A stretch of DNA of 64,000 nucleotides from Paraglaciecola sp030730205 (lineage in GTDB: Bacteria; Pseudomonadota; Gammaproteobacteria; Enterobacterales; Alteromonadaceae). Both the position numbers and the translations under genes were made by a program. The stretch spans positions 1-64,000 of the forward strand of contig NZ_JBGQOM010000002.1 in NCBI RefSeq assembly GCF_052119645.1, given 5' to 3'. Below the pieces are notes generated by a model. It searched no databases and was not told the origin of the DNA. It was given only the letters and a program-made list of their open reading frames with translations. This document shows, in pieces, positions 17,539-25,168 of the stretch. Positions within the stretch are counted from its first letter, which is position 1; every line of letters begins with the position of its first letter.

Positions 17539-18077
17539 TGAAGCCGATTATGCCCAGGACCAACATAGCGCGCTCCACCTTAACATCTGTGTTTATAGCG
17601 GTGTTCCTGCTGTGTAGTAGCATCAGTTTCGCCAACCCCATTGCTGATTTTAAAATGGTGGGCAAAGCAAAACTCGAAGTGCTTTTTTGGGATGTGTACC
17701 GCTCAGAGTTGTATACGCCCAGCGGCACCTTCGAGGCTAAAATTTTCCCTCAGGCTTTGAAAATCCATTACCTTCGGAACATCAAGTCTAAAGATTTAAT
17801 CGAACGCACCGACGAAGAGTGGCAAAAGCTCGGCATCAGCGCAACGCAAACCGCCCCTTGGCTTGAGCAACTCACTGCTATTTGGCCAGATATCAAAAAG
17901 GGAGATGAGTTGTTGTTATTGGTCGACCAACAGCATCGCAGCCGCTTTTATTTTAATAACGACATCATAGGTGAAATTGAAGATACGGACTTTGGTTTCA
18001 ATTTCCTACGTATTTGGCTGGACGAGAAATCCAGCTATCCCGACTTACAAAGGCAACTCATAGGAGAAAATAAATGA
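17538..18077 (+). CDS. chalcone-isomerase-like exported protein
   Basis: Exported protein of 179 residues with a signal peptide (hydrophobic segment then ISFAN|P near residue 32) and a chalcone-isomerase-like domain, seen in the start of the mature chain (GKAKLEVLFWDVYRSELYTPSG) and the ALKIHYLRNIKSKDLIERT segment. In plants the fold includes fatty-acid-binding members, which suits a lipid-related periplasmic job, but no function is proved for the bacterial family. It overlaps the Cfa-like gene by one base and the DUF3833 gene by four (ATGA). Confidence 0.87.
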   Translation: MKPIMPRTNIARSTLTSVFIAVFLLCSSISFANPIADFKMVGKAKLEVLFWDVYRSELYTPSGTFEAKIFPQALKIHYLRNIKSKDLIERTDEEWQKLGISATQTAPWLEQLTAIWPDIKKGDELLLLVDQQHRSRFYFNNDIIGEIEDTDFGFNFLRIWLDEKSSYPDLQRQLIGENK

Positions 18078-18628
18078 ACATGAAGTTTGGTCTTGCTAGT
18101 GCCAGCTTATTGGTGTTAACGAGTTGCAGCAGCTCACTTGAAGACTACAACAATACTGGCCCCGCTTTTGAACTAAGCAGGTATTTTGATGGCAACGTTA
18201 CTGCGTGGGGTATTGTTGAAGATTATTCAAAAAAATTGAGCCGCCGGTTTTGTGTCGATATCGTTGGCACATGGGAAGGCAACAAAGGCCAGTTACACGA
18301 GACCTTCTACTACAACGATGGCGAACAACAAATTCGAGTGTGGGAACTCAGCCAAGCTGAGGATGGCAAGGTTACAGGGACTGCGGGTGACGTGGTAGGT
18401 CAAGCCTCAGGCAGTGAGACTGGCACGGCGTTTAATTGGAAATACACCTTACGGGTGCCTGTAGATGGGACTGAGTACGATCTTGCAGTAGACGACTGGA
18501 TGTACAAATTAGATGACAATCGAGTAATGAACCGCTCCTACATGAGTAAATTTGGGGTCACTGTGGCTGAAATATCCATATTTTTTGACAAGACGGCGCC
18601 GATAAGGGGCTGTAAATCAGTCAATTAA
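18074..18628 (+). CDS. DUF3833 family lipoprotein
   Basis: Predicted lipoprotein of 184 residues: short signal peptide with lipobox VLTSC (Cys at about residue 18), then a lipocalin-like beta-rich domain of family DUF3833 (GPAFELSRYFDGNVTAWG; TGTAFNWKY; DDNRVMNRSYMSKFG). Function unknown. It is the last gene of the operon, preceded by a four-base ATGA overlap and followed by a terminator. In several marine relatives the operon also has a DUF2878 membrane protein between the Cfa-like and chalcone-isomerase-like genes; that gene is absent here, with the two neighbours directly overlapping. Confidence 0.88.
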   Translation: MNMKFGLASASLLVLTSCSSSLEDYNNTGPAFELSRYFDGNVTAWGIVEDYSKKLSRRFCVDIVGTWEGNKGQLHETFYYNDGEQQIRVWELSQAEDGKVTGTAGDVVGQASGSETGTAFNWKYTLRVPVDGTEYDLAVDDWMYKLDDNRVMNRSYMSKFGVTVAEISIFFDKTAPIRGCKSVN

Positions 18629-18631
18629 ACA

Positions 18632-18654
18632 GGGACCATACGGTCCCTTTTTTA
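18632..18654 (+). terminator. terminator of the lipid-modification operon
   Basis: GGGACC-ATAC-GGTCCC stem followed by TTTTTT (T run from about 18648). It sits just after the DUF3833 stop. Confidence 0.9.
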
Positions 18655-18665
18655 TTGTTAGCGGT

Positions 18666-19610
18666 CTAAGGCAACACGGATATAGGCTCTGATATCTTTG
18701 GTTTCCCTTGATTGATCGAAATCTCCACCCTTCTATTTCGACTTCGTGCTTGCTGATCTTCTGCCTCAACTAAGGGCGCAGTATCTGCTTTACCCACAAC
18801 AGACATGCGACTCTCGTCGAAGTTAGGAGCTCGGCGCAACTCTTCAGCAACTGCAACTGCGCGCTGGGAAGATAAATCCCAATTAGAGCGATAAAGTTCA
18901 TTGGAGATTTGTTGACTATCACTGTGGCCAGAAATTTCAACGTCACCGGGCATGTCGGCTAAAATGGTGCCGACTTTGCGTAAAATTGGCCTAAATTGCG
19001 GCTGTAAAAACGCTGAGCCAGCCGAAAACGAGCCATTTTCTCGAATACGGATCGTGATTTGTTGACCGAGAGCTTCAACTTCGATCGCCCCGTCCATGAT
19101 TTCCTTTTCCAACTGCATGCTTACTTTTTTCAAGCGCTCATTAATCTGATCTTGGCTGCTATCTTGGCTTTGGGCACTTTGCGGACTCGCAGCGGCGCTC
19201 TCTTCTGACGCCGTTTGCTGAGCTGCGCCGCCTCGTTGCTCGCCACGCTGCTTTTGCCTGCCCCCGGCGGAGTCTTCATTACCTGCTTGAAACTCTAGCA
19301 TTTGCTGGGTCATTTCAATCGTTTGCTGCTGAATAGTATCAATTGGGGTGGGCTCTGGCCGCCCTGGACGAAATTCCATGGCGATAACGCTGGTTCCTTT
19401 AGGAATGTCTTTTACTTCAATTTTGTTTTGCACCCCAAAGGCGAATTTCATGGAGCCGGCAATTTGCTTAAATTTCAGTACGTCCATTTCAGAAAACGAC
19501 AACAGCAGTACAAAGAAACACATTAACAGCGACATTAAGTCAGCAAAGGTCCCCATCCATGCAGGAAGCCCTTCAGGGGGGCATTTAGGGCATTCTTCTT
19601 CGTCTGACAT
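18666..19610 (-). CDS. pomB: flagellar motor stator protein PomB (MotB family, Na+-type)
   Basis: Stator B subunit of a sodium-driven polar flagellar motor. 314 residues: one N-terminal transmembrane helix (about 17-40) with the essential ion-binding Asp at residue 24 (FADLMSLLMCFF), the same number as in Vibrio PomB; plug/linker; a Gln/Ser/Ala-rich low-complexity stretch (about 110-155); and a C-terminal OmpA-like peptidoglycan-binding domain (about 185-300; EISGHSDSQ, SSQRAVAVAEEL and RSRNRRVEI). It starts three bases after the pomA stop. Length and the Q/S-rich linker are somewhat unusual but the domain order is complete. Confidence 0.96.
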   Translation of the reverse strand: MSDEEECPKCPPEGLPAWMGTFADLMSLLMCFFVLLLSFSEMDVLKFKQIAGSMKFAFGVQNKIEVKDIPKGTSVIAMEFRPGRPEPTPIDTIQQQTIEMTQQMLEFQAGNEDSAGGRQKQRGEQRGGAAQQTASEESAAASPQSAQSQDSSQDQINERLKKVSMQLEKEIMDGAIEVEALGQQITIRIRENGSFSAGSAFLQPQFRPILRKVGTILADMPGDVEISGHSDSQQISNELYRSNWDLSSQRAVAVAEELRRAPNFDESRMSVVGKADTAPLVEAEDQQARSRNRRVEISINQGKPKISEPISVLP

Positions 19611-19613
19611 AGC

Positions 19614-20378
19614 TTACTCTGCGTCCGCGGCTTTACCGCGTTTGCTAGCCGCCAAATAGCTTTTCAAAATACCTTCGATGACACGAGGGTTTTGCCCATC
19701 TGCAATACCAATAATACCGTCTAGCACTAAGCTTTGATTTAATTTTTCTTCATCAGCGCGGTTACCCAATTTAACGGAAATAGGCAAGCAAATTAAGTTT
19801 GCCAGCATTGCACCATATAGCGTGGTCAGCAATGCGACTGCCATCGCAGGACCAATTGATTTTGGGTCATCCATGTTAGACAACATGGCCACTAAACCTA
19901 CTAAAGTGCCTATCATGCCCATTGCAGGGGCAACATCACCTAAACCTTTAAAGATAGTTTTACCAAATTCATGACGCTCAGAGGTCATGCTGATGTCTTT
20001 GGATAAGGTGGCTCTTACCACATCTACATCATGACCATCCACCAGCATATCAACGCCTTTTTGCATAAAAGGATTTGCAATTTCTGCTTCTTCTAAGGCC
20101 AAAAATCCCCCTTTACGAGCGGCATCGGCCATTTCAACAATTTTTTCTATTTGTGATTCAGGCGTATCAATTTTAAACATAAAGGCTTTACCCGCAATTT
20201 TGCCCGCACCAAAAAACTGGCCGAGCGTATACTGAGATAAAACCACAAACAGACTGCCACAAAATACAATAAGTATCGAAGGCACGTTAATAAACATGGC
20301 AATGTCACCACCTTGGACCATTGCCATGACAACAAAGCCTATCGAGCCTAGCATGCCGATTAGAGTTGCTAAATCCAC
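19614..20378 (-). CDS. pomA: flagellar motor stator protein PomA (MotA family, Na+-type)
   Basis: Stator A subunit, 254 residues, four transmembrane segments (about 1-20, 28-50, 150-170, 180-205) and a large cytoplasmic loop with charged residues that drive FliG. The ISMTSERHEFGKTIFKGLGDVAPAMGMIGT region, split across the loop and TM3, is typical of PomA. The gene is first in a pomA-pomB operon placed divergently from xseB-ispA-dxs, the same neighbourhood as in Vibrio. The cognate flagellin/motor genes are outside the window. Confidence 0.97.
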   Translation of the reverse strand: MDLATLIGMLGSIGFVVMAMVQGGDIAMFINVPSILIVFCGSLFVVLSQYTLGQFFGAGKIAGKAFMFKIDTPESQIEKIVEMADAARKGGFLALEEAEIANPFMQKGVDMLVDGHDVDVVRATLSKDISMTSERHEFGKTIFKGLGDVAPAMGMIGTLVGLVAMLSNMDDPKSIGPAMAVALLTTLYGAMLANLICLPISVKLGNRADEEKLNQSLVLDGIIGIADGQNPRVIEGILKSYLAASKRGKAADAE

Positions 20379-20625
20379 TATCTACTCCCAATCTTTAACT
20401 GATATACCTAAATTCATAACGCCAACTACAGGCAGTGTGCCGCATTAAAAGCCTAATTTGCAATGACTTGTTGAAACATTAGTCACATTTTAATCTGATA
20501 AAATTACCGACATATTTCAATATTTTATCGACTCAAGTTGAATATTCTATAGCTGCAATTTCAGCAATCTGTCAAAGTTACTTTAAATCGCAGAATTTAA
20601 TGATTTTTACCGAAGGTAAAAGTGT

Positions 20626-20654
20626 TTGACGGTTTTTTTACGCTCAGGTATGGT
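20626..20654 (+). promoter_or_regulatory. sigma70-type promoter of xseB-ispA-dxs
   Basis: TTGACG (20626-20631), 17-bp spacer, TATGGT (20649-20654), 41 bp before the xseB ATG. A small hairpin (TTTTACC-GAA-GGTAAAA, about 20604-20620) lies just upstream. The remainder of the 317-bp gap from 20379 holds no gene that I can see; it must also carry the pomA promoter. Confidence 0.65.
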
Positions 20655-20695
20655 GCGCTCAACTTGGCATTAAGGCCAACTAAATTGAAGACATT

Positions 20696-20950
20696 ATGAG
20701 CACCCGCAAAAAAACTGAAATTTTAAGCTTTGAACAATCTATGCAAGAACTTGAATCCATTGTGAGCAAAATGGAACAAGGTGATTTGCCTCTTGAAGAT
20801 GCGCTACAAAACTTTGAGCGTGGCATTCAACTTGCCAGAATGAGTCAGCAAAAATTAAAAGATGCTGAACAAAAAGTGCAAATCTTAATGAGCCAAAATA
20901 ATCAAGACACCTTAGTTGATTTTTCAAACCGCCAAACAGAAAACGAATGA
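20696..20950 (+). CDS. xseB: exodeoxyribonuclease VII small subunit
   Basis: Small subunit of ExoVII, which with XseA degrades single-stranded DNA. 84 residues (E. coli 80), helical, with the family signature SFEQSMQELESIVSKMEQGDLPLEDAL (about 11-37, split) and FERGIQLARMSQQKLKDAEQKV. Its stop overlaps the ispA start (ATGA), forming the widespread xseB-ispA-dxs operon. XseA is not in the window; in many relatives it is divergent from guaB, which lies at the right edge. Confidence 0.97.
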   Translation: MSTRKKTEILSFEQSMQELESIVSKMEQGDLPLEDALQNFERGIQLARMSQQKLKDAEQKVQILMSQNNQDTLVDFSNRQTENE

Positions 20951-21837
20951 TCTTAACTGACTACCAGCACTATGTGCGTGAAACAGTTGATCAATATTTA
21001 GTCGATAAGATTGACGCCTTACCCGAGCACGCTAAACATTTAAAAGACGCCATGGCTTACACCCTACTGATAGGTGGTAAGCGTATGCGGCCCTTTTTGG
21101 TTTTTGCTACGGGTGAAATGTTAGGTATTGCCAAACAAGACTTAATTGGGCCTGCCGCAGCGATAGAAGCGATTCATGCCTACTCTTTAGTGCATGATGA
21201 TCTGCCGGCGATGGACGACGATGAGCTGCGCCGTGGACACCCAACTTGTCATATTAAATTTGACGAAGCGACGGCGATTTTAGCCGGTGATGCATTGCAA
21301 ACCCTCGCTTTTGAAATTTTATGTGAGTGTGAGTTGAGTTCTCACCTTGGAAATAAACGTATTGATTTAGTTAAGATATTAAGCCAATCGGCGGGTTATT
21401 TAGGAATGTGTGGTGGTCAGGCTATGGATTTAGCGGCAACTAACAAACAAATCAAACAAGCTGAACTTGAAGATCTGCACAGCAAAAAGACCGGCGCATT
21501 GATCAACGCTTGTGTAGCTATGGCGATAAGCTTAGCAGACAGTATAGCGCTCAAAGATAGCCAAACCTTGACCCAATACGCAGCAATTATCGGTTTAGCG
21601 TTCCAAGTGCAAGATGACATACTCGATGTAGTAAGTGATTCAGAAACCCTTGGTAAACCACAAGGTTCTGACCTAGCGTTAAATAAGAGTACTTATCCCG
21701 CACTGCTTGGATTGCAGCATGCTCAGGACTATCTGCATGAATTACATCAACAAGCACTTCAAGCTTTGCGCGCTTTGCCCTACAATACCCACATATTAGA
21801 ATCGTTTACTGATTTCATCATTCAGCGTAAGTATTGA
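20947..21837 (+). CDS. ispA: (2E,6E)-farnesyl diphosphate synthase
   Basis: Condenses IPP with DMAPP and GPP to make farnesyl diphosphate for quinones and undecaprenyl lipids. 296 residues (E. coli 299). First Asp-rich motif DDLPAMDDD at about residues 81-89, followed by RRG; second Asp-rich motif DDILD at about 222-226 with QVQ before it; GGKRMRP substrate-binding segment at about 43-49. Starts within the ATGA overlap with xseB. Middle gene of the isoprenoid operon; a perfect FNR-type box overlaps its stop codon. Confidence 0.98.
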   Translation: MILTDYQHYVRETVDQYLVDKIDALPEHAKHLKDAMAYTLLIGGKRMRPFLVFATGEMLGIAKQDLIGPAAAIEAIHAYSLVHDDLPAMDDDELRRGHPTCHIKFDEATAILAGDALQTLAFEILCECELSSHLGNKRIDLVKILSQSAGYLGMCGGQAMDLAATNKQIKQAELEDLHSKKTGALINACVAMAISLADSIALKDSQTLTQYAAIIGLAFQVQDDILDVVSDSETLGKPQGSDLALNKSTYPALLGLQHAQDYLHELHQQALQALRALPYNTHILESFTDFIIQRKY

Positions 21838-21847
21838 TAAAAATCAA
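21834..21847. promoter_or_regulatory. perfect FNR-type box between ispA and dxs
   Basis: TTGAT-AAAA-ATCAA fits TTGAT-N4-ATCAA exactly. It spans the ispA stop codon and is centred 60 bp before the dxs ATG. Because the gap is A-rich and no clear internal promoter follows, the site may be a chance match. Confidence 0.3.
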
Positions 21848-21900
21848 AACCTGCACCCAACTGCATGAAAAATAATAACCAGATAGTTGACTAGCCATAC

Positions 21901-23766
21901 ATGACTCTAGATCTTGCAAATTACCCTATTTTGGCACTAGCCAACACGCCCGATGAGCTGCGCGCTTTACCACAAGAAAAATTGCAACAACTTTCTGCAG
22001 AGCTTCGCCAATACTTACTAACCAGTGTGAGTCAAAGTAGCGGACATTTTGCATCCGGTTTAGGCACGGTAGAGCTGACAGTTGCTCTGCACTATGTCTA
22101 TAACACTCCATTCGACCGTGTATTATGGGATGTGGGTCATCAAGCTTATCCACACAAAATTCTGACTGGACGTCGCGATCGCATGCCAACTATCAGGCAA
22201 AAGGGTGGATTACATCCCTTTCCTTGGCCACCAGAAAGTGAATACGATACCTTTGCGGTAGGACACTCTTCTACCTCAATCAGTGCCGCTCTTGGTATGG
22301 CTGTAGCCGCTGAAAAAGAAAACAAAGGCCGTAAGATCGTTGCCGTTATCGGCGATGGTGCGATGACAGCGGGCATGGCTTTTGAAGCACTAAACCATGG
22401 TGGAGATATCGATAAAGACCTAGTTGTGGTTTTAAATGACAACGAGATGTCTATATCTGAAAACGTTGGCGCATTGAATAGTCATTTAGCTCGGTTGTTG
22501 ACCGGTAGCTTGTTTAACTCTATTCGTGATGGCAGTAAAAAGCTGCTCAGTAGCGTACCACCCATCAAAGAATTTGCAAGTCGAGCTGAAGAGCATATCA
22601 AAGGCATGGTAGTCCCTGGCACTATTTTTGAAGAACTCGGTTTTAACTACATCGGGCCCATTGATGGCCACGATGTAAAAGGCGTAGTTGATACCCTACG
22701 TAATATGCGTTCAATTAAAGGCCCGCAAATACTGCATGTGGTGACCAAAAAAGGTAAAGGCTTCGAATTAGCTGAACGCGACCCGATTAAATTTCATGCT
22801 GTTCCTAAGTTTAATCCTAATGCCTCAGGCCTACCCAAAGCCGCGCCAAGTGATCCAACTTTTTCGGCTATTTTTGGCGATTGGTTGTGTGACATGGCAG
22901 CGCAAGACCCTAAGTTAATGGCAGTAACTCCCGCTATGCGTGAAGGTTCTGGTATGGTGAAGTTTTCACAAAAATACCCAGAGCAATATTTTGACGTTGC
23001 TATTGCCGAGCAGCACGCAGTAACGTTCGCAGCAGGCTTGGCTAAAGAAGGTCTACATGCAGTGGTCGCTATTTACTCTACGTTTTTACAGCGCGCATAC
23101 GACCAGTTGATCCACGATGTGGCTTTACAAAATTTACCGGTTTTGTTTGCGATCGACCGTGCTGGTTTAGTAGGTGCTGACGGCCCCACTCACCAAGGTG
23201 CGTTTGATATTCCCTTTTTACGCTGTATTCCTAATATGGTCATCATGGTGCCAGCGGATGAAAATGAATGCCGTCAAATGTTATATACCGGGCATAAACT
23301 CGACAAACCCGCATCGGTGCGTTATCCACGAGGTTCGGCAAGCGGCCAAGTTCCAGAGTCAAGTATGAGCGAGATGGCGATAGGTAAAAGCCGCACCATT
23401 AAAAAAGGGCACAACATTGCTATCTTAAACTTTGGTGTTTTATTGCCGTTTGCTGAAGAAGCGGCAGCCAGTATCAACGCAACCGTGATCGATATGCGAT
23501 TTGTTAAACCTCTCGATACTGCCATTATTGAAGAATTAGCAGCAGATCATAATTTGTTTGTTACCCTCGAAGATGGTGCGATTATGGGCGGCGCAGGTGG
23601 CGCCGTAGCGGAATACTTAATATCTACAAAACATCAATGTAAGGTTTTGCAAGTCGGCTTGCCCGATGAATTTATTATGCAAGGGACTCAGCAAGAAATG
23701 TACGCAGAACTTGGCATGGATAGCGCAGGAATATTGGCCAAAATAGCAGCGTTTCAAACTAGTTGA
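21901..23766 (+). CDS. dxs: 1-deoxy-D-xylulose-5-phosphate synthase
   Basis: Thiamine-diphosphate enzyme that joins pyruvate and glyceraldehyde 3-phosphate, first step of the MEP isoprenoid pathway. 621 residues (E. coli 620). N-terminal TPP domain with the GDGAMTAGMAFEALNHGG...NDNEMSIS motif (about 151-185, split); central domain with the catalytic Glu in DVAIAEQHAVTFAAGLA (about 362-378); DRAGLVGADGPTHQG (about 419-433); and a C-terminal transketolase domain. The ATG follows ispA by 63 bp. Together with xseB and ispA it forms the usual operon. Confidence 0.98.
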   Translation: MTLDLANYPILALANTPDELRALPQEKLQQLSAELRQYLLTSVSQSSGHFASGLGTVELTVALHYVYNTPFDRVLWDVGHQAYPHKILTGRRDRMPTIRQKGGLHPFPWPPESEYDTFAVGHSSTSISAALGMAVAAEKENKGRKIVAVIGDGAMTAGMAFEALNHGGDIDKDLVVVLNDNEMSISENVGALNSHLARLLTGSLFNSIRDGSKKLLSSVPPIKEFASRAEEHIKGMVVPGTIFEELGFNYIGPIDGHDVKGVVDTLRNMRSIKGPQILHVVTKKGKGFELAERDPIKFHAVPKFNPNASGLPKAAPSDPTFSAIFGDWLCDMAAQDPKLMAVTPAMREGSGMVKFSQKYPEQYFDVAIAEQHAVTFAAGLAKEGLHAVVAIYSTFLQRAYDQLIHDVALQNLPVLFAIDRAGLVGADGPTHQGAFDIPFLRCIPNMVIMVPADENECRQMLYTGHKLDKPASVRYPRGSASGQVPESSMSEMAIGKSRTIKKGHNIAILNFGVLLPFAEEAAASINATVIDMRFVKPLDTAIIEELAADHNLFVTLEDGAIMGGAGGAVAEYLISTKHQCKVLQVGLPDEFIMQGTQQEMYAELGMDSAGILAKIAAFQTS

Positions 23767-23834
23767 GGCTTGAGCAACAAGACGCGCAATGAATAAGTCT
23801 TTTTATTTAGGATTGATGAGTTGTTACTTAAATT

Positions 23835-23864
23835 ACGCTTGTTTATTGTTTGATGAACAAGCGT
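23835..23864 (+). other. 9-bp perfect inverted repeat around a zapE start codon
   Basis: ACGCTTGTT (23835-23843) pairs with AACAAGCGT (23856-23864). The ATG at 23853 lies in the 12-nt loop, three bases before the 3' arm. There is no T run for a terminator of dxs. It could hold or hide the ribosome site, or it may mean that zapE starts at a later ATG. Confidence 0.55.
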
Positions 23865-25109
23865 GACGCCAAGCAACCAGTGCAACTCTCGGTAACCGTT
23901 TCAACCATGTCATTACCTAGTGAATCCAATGCAGGTCTTACTTCACCGTTATCAATGTATCGCGCTCAACTTGGCCGCAATCTACTAGTTGATGTGGCGC
24001 AGCAAGAAGCCATAGCGGCACTAGATAAACTCTTTCATCAGCTTACCTCAACGTCACCAAGTAATAAGCCCGTAAAAGGATTGTATCTATGGGGTGATGT
24101 GGGCCGCGGTAAGACTTTTTTGATGGACTTATTTTATCAATGCTTACCTGAAGGCAGAAAAACGCGGCTACATTTTCACCGATTCATGGCGCGGATACAT
24201 CAAGAACTTAGGTATTACCAAGGCCAACAAGCGCCCCTTACTATTATTGCGAATAAACTCGCCAGTGAAACCGCTATTTTCTGTTTTGATGAATTGTTTG
24301 TCGCCGATATTGCCGACGCCATGATTTTAGCAGGGCTTTTTGAGTGTTTGTTTAAAAACGGCGTGATTTTAGTGGCTACCTCAAACATTCCAATTGAGCG
24401 TTTATATGAAAATGGCTTAGCCAGACATAAGTTTGTGCCTTGTATTGCCTTACTGCAAGCCCACACTCAAATGTTGCATTTAAACGGCGAACAAGACCAT
24501 CGCTTACATAACATTGATGCTGTGCTTAGCCCTAGTGCCTTAAAACAAAAATCACTTAACATAGGTTTGAACACAGAGCTTGATTTTAAGACGATTTTTA
24601 ATACCCTAATTAGCCGTGAAAAGAAAAAACCTAAAATACACTATCAGACAATCACTATTTGTAACCGAGCTATTCCTCTGGTGCAGGCAGCTCAGTTGAA
24701 CGCTAATCAGGCAATTGCCTGGTTTGATTTTTATGCGCTATGCGAAGGTCCGCGCTCTCAACTTGACTACATGGAAATTGCCAATCGATTTACTACTGTC
24801 ATGATAAGTGACGTACCCTGCCTAGGAGGTAAGGTACGTGATTGGATAAAAACTCGTGGAACTGAAGATGGTATAGGCAAGGATCAAGCAAGTAGCACGG
24901 GTGAGCGCATCATCTCGTACGCAAAAACAGATGACGCAGCACGACGTTTTATCTGTTTGATCGATGAGTTGTATGATCAAAAAGTTAATTTGTACCTCAG
25001 CACGGCTGTTGAATTACACGAACTCTATCAGGGTGGAGCCCTTAGTTTTGAATTTCGCCGCACTTACAGCAGATTGATAGAGATAGCAAAAAATACTATC
25101 AACGAATAG
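23853..25109 (+). CDS. zapE: ZapE / AFG1-like ATPase
   Basis: P-loop ATPase of the AFG1/ZapE family; E. coli ZapE binds FtsZ and modulates the division ring under stress. 418 residues from the ATG at 23853. Walker A GDVGRGKTFLMD at about residue 84; LHFHRFMARIH after it; Walker B IFCFDELF at about 145; sensor VATSNIP at about 173; C-terminal ARRFICLIDELYD and FEFRRTYSRL. Compared with E. coli (375) it carries about 35 extra residues after the DVPCL motif. Alternative starts are ATG at 23907 or 23958, and no start has a good ribosome site. Since it sits behind dxs and not near rplM/sspA as in E. coli, it may be a second AFG1 paralogue. Confidence 0.88.
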   Translation: MNKRDAKQPVQLSVTVSTMSLPSESNAGLTSPLSMYRAQLGRNLLVDVAQQEAIAALDKLFHQLTSTSPSNKPVKGLYLWGDVGRGKTFLMDLFYQCLPEGRKTRLHFHRFMARIHQELRYYQGQQAPLTIIANKLASETAIFCFDELFVADIADAMILAGLFECLFKNGVILVATSNIPIERLYENGLARHKFVPCIALLQAHTQMLHLNGEQDHRLHNIDAVLSPSALKQKSLNIGLNTELDFKTIFNTLISREKKKPKIHYQTITICNRAIPLVQAAQLNANQAIAWFDFYALCEGPRSQLDYMEIANRFTTVMISDVPCLGGKVRDWIKTRGTEDGIGKDQASSTGERIISYAKTDDAARRFICLIDELYDQKVNLYLSTAVELHELYQGGALSFEFRRTYSRLIEIAKNTINE

Positions 25110-25168
25110 AAGAACTCACCGCCCTACAGACCTATTCTGGCTCTGTAGTTAATAGTGATGAGACGAGC

